Of a stretch of 64,000 bases of DNA, positions 7,661 through 15,415 are shown one piece after another (the first letter of the stretch is position 1; the number at the start of each line of letters is the position of its first letter). The stretch comes from Bacillus sp. ISL-41 (GTDB taxonomy: Bacteria > Bacillota > Bacilli > Bacillales > Cytobacillaceae): NCBI RefSeq assembly GCF_018613235.1, contig NZ_JAGGQP010000027.1, forward strand, positions 1 to 64,000. The letters run 5' to 3'. The translations under genes and the position numbers were made by a program. The notes beneath the pieces are model-generated. The model ran no database searches, had not been told where the DNA came from, and was given only the letters and a program-made list of their open reading frames with translations.

Positions 7661-7776
7661 TAGCTCCAGCGCCTAGCCAGTTTTCATCCTGAAAGTGCTC
7701 CCCGACTATCTTGCGATAAGCGTCAGCCTTGAGCAGTTCGAGTCGTTTCGGCTGACTAAGGCGCTTGCGCTTTTCT
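7661..7776. repeat. Dispersed intergenic element, copy 1
   Basis: It begins TAGCTCCAGCGCCTAGCC and ends AAGGCGCTTGCGCTTTTCTT. The ends match copy 2 at 61537-61655, while the middle differs. The outer AGCGCC and GGCGCT are complementary, so RNA from either strand can fold. As in copy 2, it abuts the 3' end of a minus-strand gene. I recall elements of this form as common between genes in Bacillaceae, with no agreed function. Confidence 0.75.
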
Positions 7777-7778
7777 TT

Positions 7779-9464
7779 TTACCAAGTTTTAAATGGCGGC
7801 GATCCTGGAGGTGCATTCATGATCATGTCTGCGATTGGCAGGACGTAAGCCATTGAAACAACCAACAGCATGAGTACAACCCAGATTCCCCAGCGTTCTG
7901 TCCAGTATGGAGTTTTCGCTGCCCCTGCTACCTCTTCGGCAATTGGGAATTCTGTTACTCCCTTAGGTGCGAAGAACATGAGGTTGAACACCGCATAAAC
8001 TTGAAGGATGACGGCAATCAGCAATAAGCTTGCTCCTATTCCTACCGCTGCCATAAGAGGGTTCCATCCAAGTTTTTCCGCAAAGTCTCCATAGGTGGTG
8101 AAGGATGTTCTCCTTGGTGAACCGAAGAGACCTGCAGCATGCATGGAAATCGACATGATCACCATGCCTACAGTCCAAATGACGGTTTGAATCACGCCCA
8201 ATCTATTTATGGCAGGAGTCAACACCCGTTTTGATAAATATGGAACCAGCCAGTAACTGATGCCGAAGAATGTCATGATGACAGACATTCCAAGCGTCAA
8301 ATGGAAATGGCCTACCACCCACATCGTATTGTGTACAACCTGGTCCAATTGGTTTGTGCTTTGAGCAATTCCGCCGGCTCCAGCTGGAATGAATGCTACC
8401 ATGGCGATAAATGGCGACAGGAATCGTACATCTCCCCATGGCATCTTTTTATACCAGCCAACCAAACCCTTTCCGCCTTTCGCTCTTGCTGTACGTTCAA
8501 ATACCCTGAACATCGCGTATGCGGTCATTAAAGAAGGAAATCCAATAGCAAGGCTCATGAATACGTGCATATATTTGATGGACTCCGAAATACCAGGGTC
8601 AATGATCTGATGGTGGAATCCGCCGGTAATGTTCATGATCACTAACGGTATGACAACCATACGAGTCAAAAGATCATTCCAACGGTGTCCGCCGATTATT
8701 TTTGGTACGATTACATACCATGCTGATACAGCTGTCAGATACCAAATGTTCACGGCAGTATGTCCGAATGCCCAGAAAAGTGTACGCGCCAGCAATACGT
8801 TTATGCCGTCAGTCCAGCCAAGTGTCCATGGAATGATCATGAAAAGGACTTCTACTGCAACAAAAGCTGTTGCGCCGACTAACAGGACAAAGACACCAGT
8901 TGCAAAGAAGGCGAGAATCGGGAGATGTTGTCCTTTGTGATTCCTTCTCCAGTTTGCAACCTGAGTAAACGCTCCCAATGAAAGCATCCAGATTCCCAAT
9001 ACAATGAACACTAAGCCAAAGTAAAACATTGGCGATGCAGCCATTGGCGGGTAGAAGGTGTACATGACAGAGGCTTCATTCTTTAAAATCGGAATGACGA
9101 CCAAAACAAATCCAAAGATTTTCATCCAAAAACCGATCCATGCCATTTTCCTTACTTTAGGCAGCAATCCACCCAGCGTGTGAGAGAGTCCGGCATAAAA
9201 ATATCCAATGGTGAAAAACGCGGATAGTACAACAACTAACAGGATTCCGTGGGCCGTCAGCACCTGATAATAGTTAAGCCACGGAGGCAATTGCAGGACA
9301 CCGGCGCGGTTGAGACCTTGCAGCAAGCCCAGAAAGCCGCCGAGCAGCATAGCGATAAACGCGATAGATAAGTATGATTTCGAAATTCTTGCATCTTCGT
9401 TGCTGATTCCTAATACTTGATTAGTTTTTTGTTTAAATGAAGTTGATTTTAATGCAGACTGCAC
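7779..9464 (-). CDS. Haem-copper oxidase-superfamily catalytic subunit, ba3-like, Tyr-to-Asn (561 aa)
   Basis: This is a polytopic protein (about 13 helices) with the haem and CuB ligands of the superfamily. His72 (LTAHGILL) and the VVGHFHLTLG pair bind haems; His235 and the HHQIIDPG pair bind CuB. The overall pattern is ba3/B-type. The helix-VI motif reads GHTAVNIWYL where O2-reducing A and B families have GHPxVYFWLL. The Tyr four residues after the CuB His, normally cross-linked to it, is Asn239 (codon 8748-8750). Haem-copper NO reductases lack this Tyr. So the enzyme may be a CuA-type NO reductase or an unusual oxidase; sequence alone does not decide. It is the third gene after the small and CuA subunits. 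Confidence 0.85.
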   Translation of the reverse strand: MQSALKSTSFKQKTNQVLGISNEDARISKSYLSIAFIAMLLGGFLGLLQGLNRAGVLQLPPWLNYYQVLTAHGILLVVVLSAFFTIGYFYAGLSHTLGGLLPKVRKMAWIGFWMKIFGFVLVVIPILKNEASVMYTFYPPMAASPMFYFGLVFIVLGIWMLSLGAFTQVANWRRNHKGQHLPILAFFATGVFVLLVGATAFVAVEVLFMIIPWTLGWTDGINVLLARTLFWAFGHTAVNIWYLTAVSAWYVIVPKIIGGHRWNDLLTRMVVIPLVIMNITGGFHHQIIDPGISESIKYMHVFMSLAIGFPSLMTAYAMFRVFERTARAKGGKGLVGWYKKMPWGDVRFLSPFIAMVAFIPAGAGGIAQSTNQLDQVVHNTMWVVGHFHLTLGMSVIMTFFGISYWLVPYLSKRVLTPAINRLGVIQTVIWTVGMVIMSISMHAAGLFGSPRRTSFTTYGDFAEKLGWNPLMAAVGIGASLLLIAVILQVYAVFNLMFFAPKGVTEFPIAEEVAGAAKTPYWTERWGIWVVLMLLVVSMAYVLPIADMIMNAPPGSPPFKTW

Positions 9465-9479
9465 ATTCTTTCCCCCCTT

Positions 9480-9941
9480 TTAATTAACGATGATTTTCGT
9501 GCTCATTGCCTGGTGTCCTGCACCGCAATATTCATTGCATAACACCAAATATTCACCTGGTTCATCAAACTTCTGTGATATTTTTTGGATATGCCCCGGC
9601 ATAACCATTGCGTTCAAATTTGTATTTGCCACCTGGAACCCATGAACAACATCTTTTGACGTTAAAGTGAAGTGGACAGTTGATCCAGCAGGAACTTCGA
9701 TTTCCATCGGTGTAAAACTAAATACCTGAAGCGTCATGACAACTTCATACTCATTTTCACCAATTTGTTTGATTCCCGGCTCATCAAACGGAGCTGTCTG
9801 ATCGACCTTTTGGGGATCGATCGTTTCTTTATGGCTTGGGGGCCCCATTCCCAAAGCCACTGCCTGGTACCCAGTAAATATCATGAAACCCATGATCATG
9901 CCAAAACTTAAAAACAGCCAGATTTTTTCATCTAAATGCAT
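9480..9941 (-). CDS. CuA-containing subunit II (153 aa)
   Basis: It accepts electrons from cytochrome c or another donor and passes them to the catalytic subunit. One N-terminal helix (about residues 8-30) anchors a cupredoxin domain outside the membrane. All CuA ligands are visible: His100, Cys135 and Cys139 (CNEYCGAGH), His143 and Met146. The short single-helix form is typical of ba3-like enzymes. It lies 15 bases upstream of the catalytic subunit and just downstream of the small subunit. Confidence 0.93.
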   Translation of the reverse strand: MHLDEKIWLFLSFGMIMGFMIFTGYQAVALGMGPPSHKETIDPQKVDQTAPFDEPGIKQIGENEYEVVMTLQVFSFTPMEIEVPAGSTVHFTLTSKDVVHGFQVANTNLNAMVMPGHIQKISQKFDEPGEYLVLCNEYCGAGHQAMSTKIIVN

Positions 9942-9956
9942 TTCTCTCTCCCCCTT

Positions 9957-10124
9957 CTAAACTCTTGCCATATAAAGTCCAAATAGAATAAAGTACGTAG
10001 CAAGAATCACTGCTCCCACTACTCCAACCGATATCCAGGTCCCTACCTTTGTTTTCTCGTGACTGGTAACCTCCACGATTTCACCCTGAACTTCTGTCTG
10101 GGCCTTCCTGTCTGTCGCTTTCAA
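9957..10124 (-). CDS. Small single-helix subunit (IIa-like, 55 aa)
   Basis: Too short for standard ORF lists. TTG 10124 follows AAGGAGGGG by six bases; the stop is at 9957-9959, and the CuA subunit starts 15 bases on. The N-terminal half is polar; one helix follows (VGTWISVGVVGAVILATYFI, residues about 29-48), ending LFGLYMARV. This matches the form of subunit IIa of ba3 oxidases (a short helix ending in FGLF..R). It is the first gene of the haem-copper operon. Confidence 0.85.
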   Translation of the reverse strand: MKATDRKAQTEVQGEIVEVTSHEKTKVGTWISVGVVGAVILATYFILFGLYMARV

Positions 10125-10154
10125 CCAAATCCCCTCCTTTGATTTCTTACCTTC

Positions 10155-10197
10155 ATCTTAATTGCGAATGATTATCAATGTAGTGAGTCAAATCACA
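10155..10197 (-). promoter_or_regulatory. Fnr-like activator site and -10 of the haem-copper operon
   Basis: The minus strand has TGTGATTTGACTCACT (10197-10182), an exact TGTGA-N6-TCACT, the B. subtilis Fnr consensus. A -10-like TAAGAT lies at 10160-10155. With a start near 10148 the site is centred at -41.5, the class-II activation position. A Fur-box-like stretch (10163-10177, 12 of 14 defined bases) lies between them and may be chance. Confidence 0.65.
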
Positions 10198-10264
10198 TAT
10201 AAAACCCCTGGGAGTACTAGAAATTTATCTTTTTTTAGAAATGTTTTAAACTTTGGCAAACAAC

Positions 10265-10295
10265 AAAAACCCTCGCTTCATTCATCGAGGGTTTT
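10265..10295 (-). terminator. Orphan intrinsic terminator
   Basis: Stem AAAACCCTCG/CGAGGGTTTT. The better U-tract is on the minus strand (TTTTTGTTGTTT). No minus-strand gene lies immediately to its right, so it insulates the haem-copper promoter or ends a short transcript from 10300-10400, where I see no gene. Confidence 0.7.
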
Positions 10296-10468
10296 AAAAA
10301 ACAACTTGTAATTTTCAATACGCTTGGGGGCGAACCCCTTAAGTAGTTCAGAATGAGTTTATTAGTTTTTAAAAGAGGGTAAACATTCATCTACCAAGAA
10401 AGCCAACTATGGTTTTTCCATCATGGATTTTTATATTTCCCAACAATAGTTCAACAGGAGGATTTTAT

Positions 10469-10633
10469 ATGTTTAAGGATATTTTGACTACAGAAGAACA
10501 TAATTTAGTGAAAGAATTAAAATATAAGGTTATAGATGTGGCTAATAAAAATGAAAGAGAATCGATTCATGGCGAAATCAATGCCATTTTTGAACAGGCC
10601 AAAACTCGCTTTCTATCGAGTATAAATAACTAG
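10469..10633 (+). CDS. Small helical cytoplasmic protein (54 aa), unknown
   Basis: ATG 10469 follows CAGGAGGAT by seven bases. A longer frame back to 10409 has no ribosome site. The product (MFKDILTTEEHNLVKELKYK...) is charged, with no membrane segment, and looks all-helical. It ends 20 bases before a strong palindromic terminator. It stands alone. I do not recognise the family; coding evidence is ribosome site plus terminator. Confidence 0.6.
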   Translation: MFKDILTTEEHNLVKELKYKVIDVANKNERESIHGEINAIFEQAKTRFLSSINN

Positions 10634-10652
10634 TCTGTATTAATTCTTCACT

Positions 10653-10695
10653 GACAAAGAGGCAGAAAAACCAATTGGTTTTTCTGCCTCTTGTC
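10653..10695. terminator. Loop-free palindromic terminator
   Basis: GAGGCAGAAAAACC meets its complement at CAATTG with no loop, flanked by AAAGA and TCTTGTC. It serves the 54-aa gene and probably the converging opuFB transcript. Confidence 0.85.
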
Positions 10696-10735
10696 ATTAT
10701 CCTGATACTCTTCTTAACATTTGTTCCTGAATTAT

Positions 10736-12253
10736 TTATTCCAATAATCCAGCTTCTCTTAAATACTTCCGTGCTGTCTCTTCAGCCGACTCCCCTTCTA
10801 CATTCACCTGATAATTCATTTTCCGCATTTCGTCATCGGTGATTTTACCGGCCAGCTTGTTGAGCGCCTTGACGATTTCGGGATACTTCTCTGCTGTTTC
10901 AGCTCTCATGAGCGGGGCTCCCTGATATGGAGGGAACAAGTTTTTATCATCTTCAAGTACGACGAGATTGTATCGCTGGAGCTCGCTGTCGGTTGAGTAG
11001 GCATCCACAAGGTTTATTTCGTCATTTTTGATTGCCCTGTACCTGAGTTTCGGTTCCATCGTGATCAGGCTTGGCAGGTTTAGTCCATAGAGTTTTTGGA
11101 TTCCTTTATATCCATCTTCCCTGTCTGAAAATTCAAGTGTAAACCCTGCTTTTAGCGAGGATTCAATTGACTTCAAGTCAGAGATAGTTTTCAAGTCATT
11201 CTCTTCAGCCAGCTGTTTAGGAACTGCTAGAGCATACGTATTGTTATAGTGCATTGGCTGAAGCATTTCCATACCAAACTCTTTTTTCATCCCATCCCTT
11301 GCCTGCTGGTATACTTCTTCCCTGTTTGTGCTGCTGGCTGTTTCTTTTAAAAATTCCGAAATGGCCGTGCCGGTGAATTCGGGATAAATGTCAATATTGC
11401 CGTTTTCCAATGCTGCAAAAACAAATGGAGTCTTTCCCAGTCCAGGTTTCAACTGGACAGAATGGTCCGTTTCTTCTTCAATAAGAAGTTTATACATATT
11501 GATCAAGAGCTCTGGTTCGGCACCCAGTTTTCCTCCAATAACAATCTCTTCTTCATTTTTTCCGCCTAAAAATGGAATGACCATTATGAAAAGGACTGCT
11601 AAGGATAAGGCACCAATGGTGATAAGGGATTTTTTAAAGGAAACCGTTTCAAACCTTCTGAGCACAAGGTCGAACAGGATGGCAAGCAAGGCAGCGGGTA
11701 TTGCGCCAAGAACGATTAATGTCGTGTTATTCCTGTCGATACCAAGAAGGATCAGGTCACCTAAGCCGCCCGCTCCTATCAGCGCGGCAATCGTCGCTGT
11801 TCCGACAATCAAGACCATTGCCGTCCGGATTCCAGCCATAATGACTGGCATCGCCAATGGGAGTTCAACTTTGAGCAAACGGCGCTTGCTGTTCATTCCC
11901 ATGCCCCGGGCGGCTTCAATTAATGATGGATCAACCTCATTGATTCCTGTATATGTATTTCTTAAAATCGGCAGCAGCGCGTATGCCACAAGGGCAATGA
12001 TTGCAGGGACTTTGCCAATCCCGAATAAAGGGATCAACAATCCAAGGAGCGCAAGGGATGGGATTGTCTGGAGGATCGCAGTAATCCCAATGATTCCTTC
12101 TGAAATCCGCTTCCTTCTAGTCAGGAAAATCCCAAGAGGAATGGCGATTAAGACTGCAAAAAACAGCGCAATAAAGGAAATTTGTATATGTTCAAGCAGA
12201 GCACTTAACAGCTCGTCTTTTCTATCTGTAAAAGTGGAAATCCAGCTGTTCAT
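10736..12253 (-). CDS. opuFB: OpuF-type permease fused to osmolyte-binding domain (505 aa)
   Basis: It imports compatible solutes (glycine betaine-type). Residues about 15-210 are an ABC permease with the EAA loop (EAARGMGMNSKRRLLKVELPL). A further helix near 212-228 connects to a substrate-binding domain (about 235-505) beginning EEIVIGGKLGAEPELLINMY and containing DIYPEFTGTA, typical of glycine-betaine-binding proteins. Permease and binding protein are thus one polypeptide, so no separate lipoprotein is needed. The gene overlaps its ATPase partner by four bases. The hybrid layout matches OpuF described from Bacillus infantis. Confidence 0.9.
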   Translation of the reverse strand: MNSWISTFTDRKDELLSALLEHIQISFIALFFAVLIAIPLGIFLTRRKRISEGIIGITAILQTIPSLALLGLLIPLFGIGKVPAIIALVAYALLPILRNTYTGINEVDPSLIEAARGMGMNSKRRLLKVELPLAMPVIMAGIRTAMVLIVGTATIAALIGAGGLGDLILLGIDRNNTTLIVLGAIPAALLAILFDLVLRRFETVSFKKSLITIGALSLAVLFIMVIPFLGGKNEEEIVIGGKLGAEPELLINMYKLLIEEETDHSVQLKPGLGKTPFVFAALENGNIDIYPEFTGTAISEFLKETASSTNREEVYQQARDGMKKEFGMEMLQPMHYNNTYALAVPKQLAEENDLKTISDLKSIESSLKAGFTLEFSDREDGYKGIQKLYGLNLPSLITMEPKLRYRAIKNDEINLVDAYSTDSELQRYNLVVLEDDKNLFPPYQGAPLMRAETAEKYPEIVKALNKLAGKITDDEMRKMNYQVNVEGESAEETARKYLREAGLLE

Positions 12254-13197
12254 TTAATACCCTCCATCTGCCGGGATAAGATCCGGATCATTCCCTGTCT
12301 ATCTATCGTGCCGATTATTTCATCTTTTACTTCAACTGCTAGCTGTTCATGCTCGCTCAATAAGGCGAGGATTTCATTTATCGGTATTCGGGAGGATATG
12401 ACAGGTAGATTGTCCGCTTCTCTTGGATTTACAGGCTTGACACCTTCACGAATATCCACGATTTCTGCCTGAGCCTGGTCAATCCCGACAAATTCACGGA
12501 CAAAGTCATTCGCCGGCTGTTGGAGCAGCTCTTCCGGAGTTCCGGTCTGGACAACTTCTCCATTCTTCATCAGACAAATCCGTTCTCCGAGCTTAAGCGC
12601 TTCACTCATATCATGGGTCACAAATACAATGGTTTTCTTTATGTTCTTTTGCAGTTCGATAAGATCATCCTGAAGCTTCTCTCTGCTTAGGGGATCCAGG
12701 GCGCTGAATGGCTCGTCCATTAAAATAATCGGCGGGTTTGCCGCAAGCGCCCGAGCCACGCCAATTCTTTGCTGCTGTCCTCCGGATAGTTCATGAGGAA
12801 GTCTTTTACGATACGTTTCCGGTTCAAGTCCGACCATATGCAGCAATTCATCTATGCGCTGATTGATTTCTTTCTGTTCCCATTTCTTCATTTCCGGAAC
12901 AACCGCAATATTTTCTTCAATCGTCATATGCGGAAATAAGGCAATTTGCTGAAGGACATATCCAATGTCCCAGCGAAGCTCGTGAATATCATAGTCACTG
13001 ATTTTCTTATCCTTGATTTTAATGTAGCCCTCCGTAAGAGGAATCAACCGATTGATCATTTTTAAAGTTGTCGTTTTTCCGGAGCCGCTTGGACCAATCA
13101 GGACAAGCAATTCCCCTTCCTTGATATGTAAATTAAAATTCTTTACCGCGAAGGTTCCATCGTCATATCTTTTCGATACATTTTCAAAGCTGATCAC
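12250..13197 (-). CDS. opuFA: OpuF-type osmolyte ABC ATPase (315 aa)
   Basis: This is the ATPase of the betaine importer. It has Walker A IGPSGSGKTT (about residues 33-42), the Q-loop, signature LSGGQQQR, Walker B IILMDEPFSALD and the switch His in VTHD. After about residue 240 a CBS-like segment follows (SRIPINEILALLSEHEQLAV...), as in OpuA-type regulators of osmotic activation. It starts at GTG 13197, six bases after AGGGGTG. It is the first gene of the two-gene operon; two inverted repeats precede it. Confidence 0.92.
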   Translation of the reverse strand: MISFENVSKRYDDGTFAVKNFNLHIKEGELLVLIGPSGSGKTTTLKMINRLIPLTEGYIKIKDKKISDYDIHELRWDIGYVLQQIALFPHMTIEENIAVVPEMKKWEQKEINQRIDELLHMVGLEPETYRKRLPHELSGGQQQRIGVARALAANPPIILMDEPFSALDPLSREKLQDDLIELQKNIKKTIVFVTHDMSEALKLGERICLMKNGEVVQTGTPEELLQQPANDFVREFVGIDQAQAEIVDIREGVKPVNPREADNLPVISSRIPINEILALLSEHEQLAVEVKDEIIGTIDRQGMIRILSRQMEGIK

Positions 13198-13234
13198 TTT
13201 TTCACCCCTAAGTCTTCTTGTCTTTTAACTATTG

Positions 13235-13311
13235 TTGGCACTTTGGTGATTTCTTATTTTAAGTGCCAAAATGATGCTAAATAAATACTACCAAAGGAAA
13301 CACCTTTGGTA
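13235..13311. promoter_or_regulatory. Two inverted repeats upstream of opuFA
   Basis: Site A is TTGGCACTT (13235-13243) and AAGTGCCAA (13261-13269), arms perfect, 17 apart. Site B is TACCAAAGG (13289-13297) and CCTTTGGTA (13303-13311), 5 apart. These look like operators, for example of a GbsR/OpcR-like repressor, but the regulator is not in the window. Confidence 0.6.
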
Positions 13312-13383
13312 AAAGAGGCGCATCCTAATCTGATGTAAGACAAAAATACCTTTACCCTAAATACAAGAAAATCATTCCAATAC

Positions 13384-13420
13384 AAAAAAAGCTGTAAAAC
13401 CAATTGGCTTTACAGCTTTG
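13384..13420 (-). terminator. Palindromic terminator after the aldo/keto reductase gene
   Basis: A-tract, GCTGTAAAACCAATTGG and complement CTTTACAGC; minus-strand U-tract. The third terminator in the window with a CCAATTGG tip. Confidence 0.85.
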
Positions 13421-13430
13421 TTTGGACTAC

Positions 13431-14420
13431 TTATTTTAAAATTTCATCAATCATGTTCAATTCTGATTCGCTGAAATTAAGATTGTTCAGTGCAGCGACG
13501 TTTTCTTCAATTTGGCTGACCTTGCTTGCACCGATAAGTGCTGAGGTGATTTTTTGTTCCCTGAGCACCCAGGCAAGTGCCATCTGGGCAAGTGACTGGT
13601 CGCGTTCCTGGGCTATTTCATTTAATTGTCTAACCTTAGTAAGGACTTCTTCCGAAACATCTCCTTCGTTCAGGAAGCTGTTTGGCTTCAAGGCCCTGGA
13701 ATCTGTGGGAATTCCATTGATGTACCTGTTGGTCAGCAATCCTTGTGCCAGCGGAACAAATGCAATCGAACCGACTCCTTCTTCTTGAAGCAGATCGGTA
13801 AGTCCATTTTCTACCCAGCGGTTAAACATCGAATAAGCAGGCTGGTGAATCAGCAAAGGAGTACCCAGCTCTTTTAAAATTCCGATGGCCTGTTTCGTCT
13901 CCTCGACGCAATAATTGGACAGTCCTACATACAAGGCTTTTCCTTGTCTGACGACATGGTCAAGCGCCATCATTGTTTCCTCTAAAGGCGTTTCTGGATC
14001 TGGTCTGTGATGGTAAAAGATATCGACATAATTAAGGCCCATCCTTTTTAAACTCTGGTCGAGGCTGGACACGAGGTATTTTCTTGAACCCCAGTCGCCA
14101 TAAGGTCCCTGCCACATTCCATATCCTGCTTTTGTTGAGATGACCATCTCATCACGGTAGCCTGAAAAGTCCTTACGCAGGATGCTGCCGAAGTTTTCTT
14201 CTGCTGATCCAGGTGGCGGACCATAGTTATTCGCAAGATCAAAATGGGTAATACCAAGGTCAAAAGCTCTTCTGATTAACGAACGGCCATTCTCAAAAGG
14301 ATCCTGGCCGCCGAAATTATGCCATAACCCCAGTGAAATAGCTGGCAATTTAAGTCCTGATTTGCCGCATCTGTTATAAGTCATTGTTTCATAGCGATTG
14401 CTGTCTGGTTGATATGCCAT
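13431..14420 (-). CDS. Aldo/keto reductase, YghZ/Gpr-like (329 aa)
   Basis: This is an NADPH-dependent carbonyl reductase of the Kv-beta-like branch. It has the fold's catalytic set: Asp and Tyr in HFDLANNYGPPPGSAEENFG (about residues 60-78), Lys in ISTKAGYG and His in DIFYHHRPD. GSRKYLVSSLDQSLKRMG is close to E. coli YghZ, an L-glyceraldehyde 3-phosphate reductase, so methylglyoxal or aldehyde detoxification is plausible. It lies 33 bases downstream of another aldo/keto reductase gene and ends the unit. Confidence 0.88.
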   Translation of the reverse strand: MAYQPDSNRYETMTYNRCGKSGLKLPAISLGLWHNFGGQDPFENGRSLIRRAFDLGITHFDLANNYGPPPGSAEENFGSILRKDFSGYRDEMVISTKAGYGMWQGPYGDWGSRKYLVSSLDQSLKRMGLNYVDIFYHHRPDPETPLEETMMALDHVVRQGKALYVGLSNYCVEETKQAIGILKELGTPLLIHQPAYSMFNRWVENGLTDLLQEEGVGSIAFVPLAQGLLTNRYINGIPTDSRALKPNSFLNEGDVSEEVLTKVRQLNEIAQERDQSLAQMALAWVLREQKITSALIGASKVSQIEENVAALNNLNFSESELNMIDEILK

Positions 14421-14453
14421 TAATTGAAACCTCCATTAAATAGTCTGTTTTAG

Positions 14454-15389
14454 TTACCAACCCAATGGGTCAGCTTGAAGCTTTTGTTCCCATATCTCCT
14501 CTATCTTTTCTGCTTTTTCAACAGAGATACTTTTATCTGAAGCAGACAGATTTTCTATCAGCTGCTCGAGATTTTTGTTTCCAGGAATGACGGTAGAGAC
14601 TTCCTGATAATTAAGAATATACCTTAAAGCCAACTGGACCAACGATTCACCAGGTTCCAGCATTTCCTTAAGGACAGGCAGGAGTTCTGCTCTTTTCTTA
14701 AGCTGTTCACGGCTCCAGCGACTCCGGATGTCTGTAAAAATATTGTTTTCACCATATTTGCCTGACAGCCACCCAGAATCAAGCGGAACTTTTACAATCA
14801 GTCCGACATTTTTTTCTGCTGCCTTCTTGAAGGCTTTTCTTGGTTCCTGATGAAAAATGTTGAACATCACCTCAATAACCTGGCTTCCGGTATTCCGAAT
14901 CAGCTCATCCATTTCTCTCGCAGAGTCCACTGAAGCACCATAAGCCCGGATCTTGCCTTCCTGTTTGAGGGATTCCAACACATCAAAGTGATCCGTAACC
15001 CCGGTCAGGATTTCAAACGGTGGGTTATGAAGCAAAATCGAATCAAGATAATCCGTTTTAAGCCGGCGTAGGCTATTTTCAACCGAACTGCGGATCTTCT
15101 GTGAATCGAAATTCAGGGTGTTATCTGGATGATGACCGAACTTGCTGTTAATCACCGCCTCGCTCCTTCTTCCAGTAAGAGCTTTCCCAAGCAATGACTC
15201 ACTATTGCCCCCGCCATAATTAGGGGCGGTATCAAAGAAATTGCAGCCCTGCTCAAGCGCTTCATGCACCAGCTTGATTGCCTGATTGTTCTCCATACCT
15301 TCCCAGTCCCTGGCGTTCCCGAGCTGCCAGGCACCAAAACCAACTTCCGACACCTTTATCCCTGTGCTTCCAAGCTGCCTGTATTTCAT
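14454..15389 (-). CDS. Aldo/keto reductase (311 aa)
   Basis: A second NAD(P)H-dependent reductase of the same superfamily but a different branch. It begins MKYRQLGSTGIKVSEVGFGA, has Tyr in FFDTAPNYGGGNSESLLG (about residues 52-69), Lys in INSKFGHH and His in SILLHNPP. It sits between the MATE exporter and the YghZ-like gene with short gaps, so the three may be co-transcribed. Substrate unknown. Confidence 0.87.
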   Translation of the reverse strand: MKYRQLGSTGIKVSEVGFGAWQLGNARDWEGMENNQAIKLVHEALEQGCNFFDTAPNYGGGNSESLLGKALTGRRSEAVINSKFGHHPDNTLNFDSQKIRSSVENSLRRLKTDYLDSILLHNPPFEILTGVTDHFDVLESLKQEGKIRAYGASVDSAREMDELIRNTGSQVIEVMFNIFHQEPRKAFKKAAEKNVGLIVKVPLDSGWLSGKYGENNIFTDIRSRWSREQLKKRAELLPVLKEMLEPGESLVQLALRYILNYQEVSTVIPGNKNLEQLIENLSASDKSISVEKAEKIEEIWEQKLQADPLGW

Positions 15390-15415
15390 CTCACTCCTCC
15401 TTTCAAAAATAACGA

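Noticed and set aside
10163-10177. Fur box controlling the haem-copper operon
   Set aside because: Only 12 of 14 defined positions match and it overlaps the better supported Fnr-type promoter spacer; kept only as a remark.
11388-12257. 289-codon plus-strand ORF
   Set aside because: It is antisense to the OpuF permease part; its composition (S, I, R-rich) is a mirror of membrane codons and it has no ribosome site or family match.
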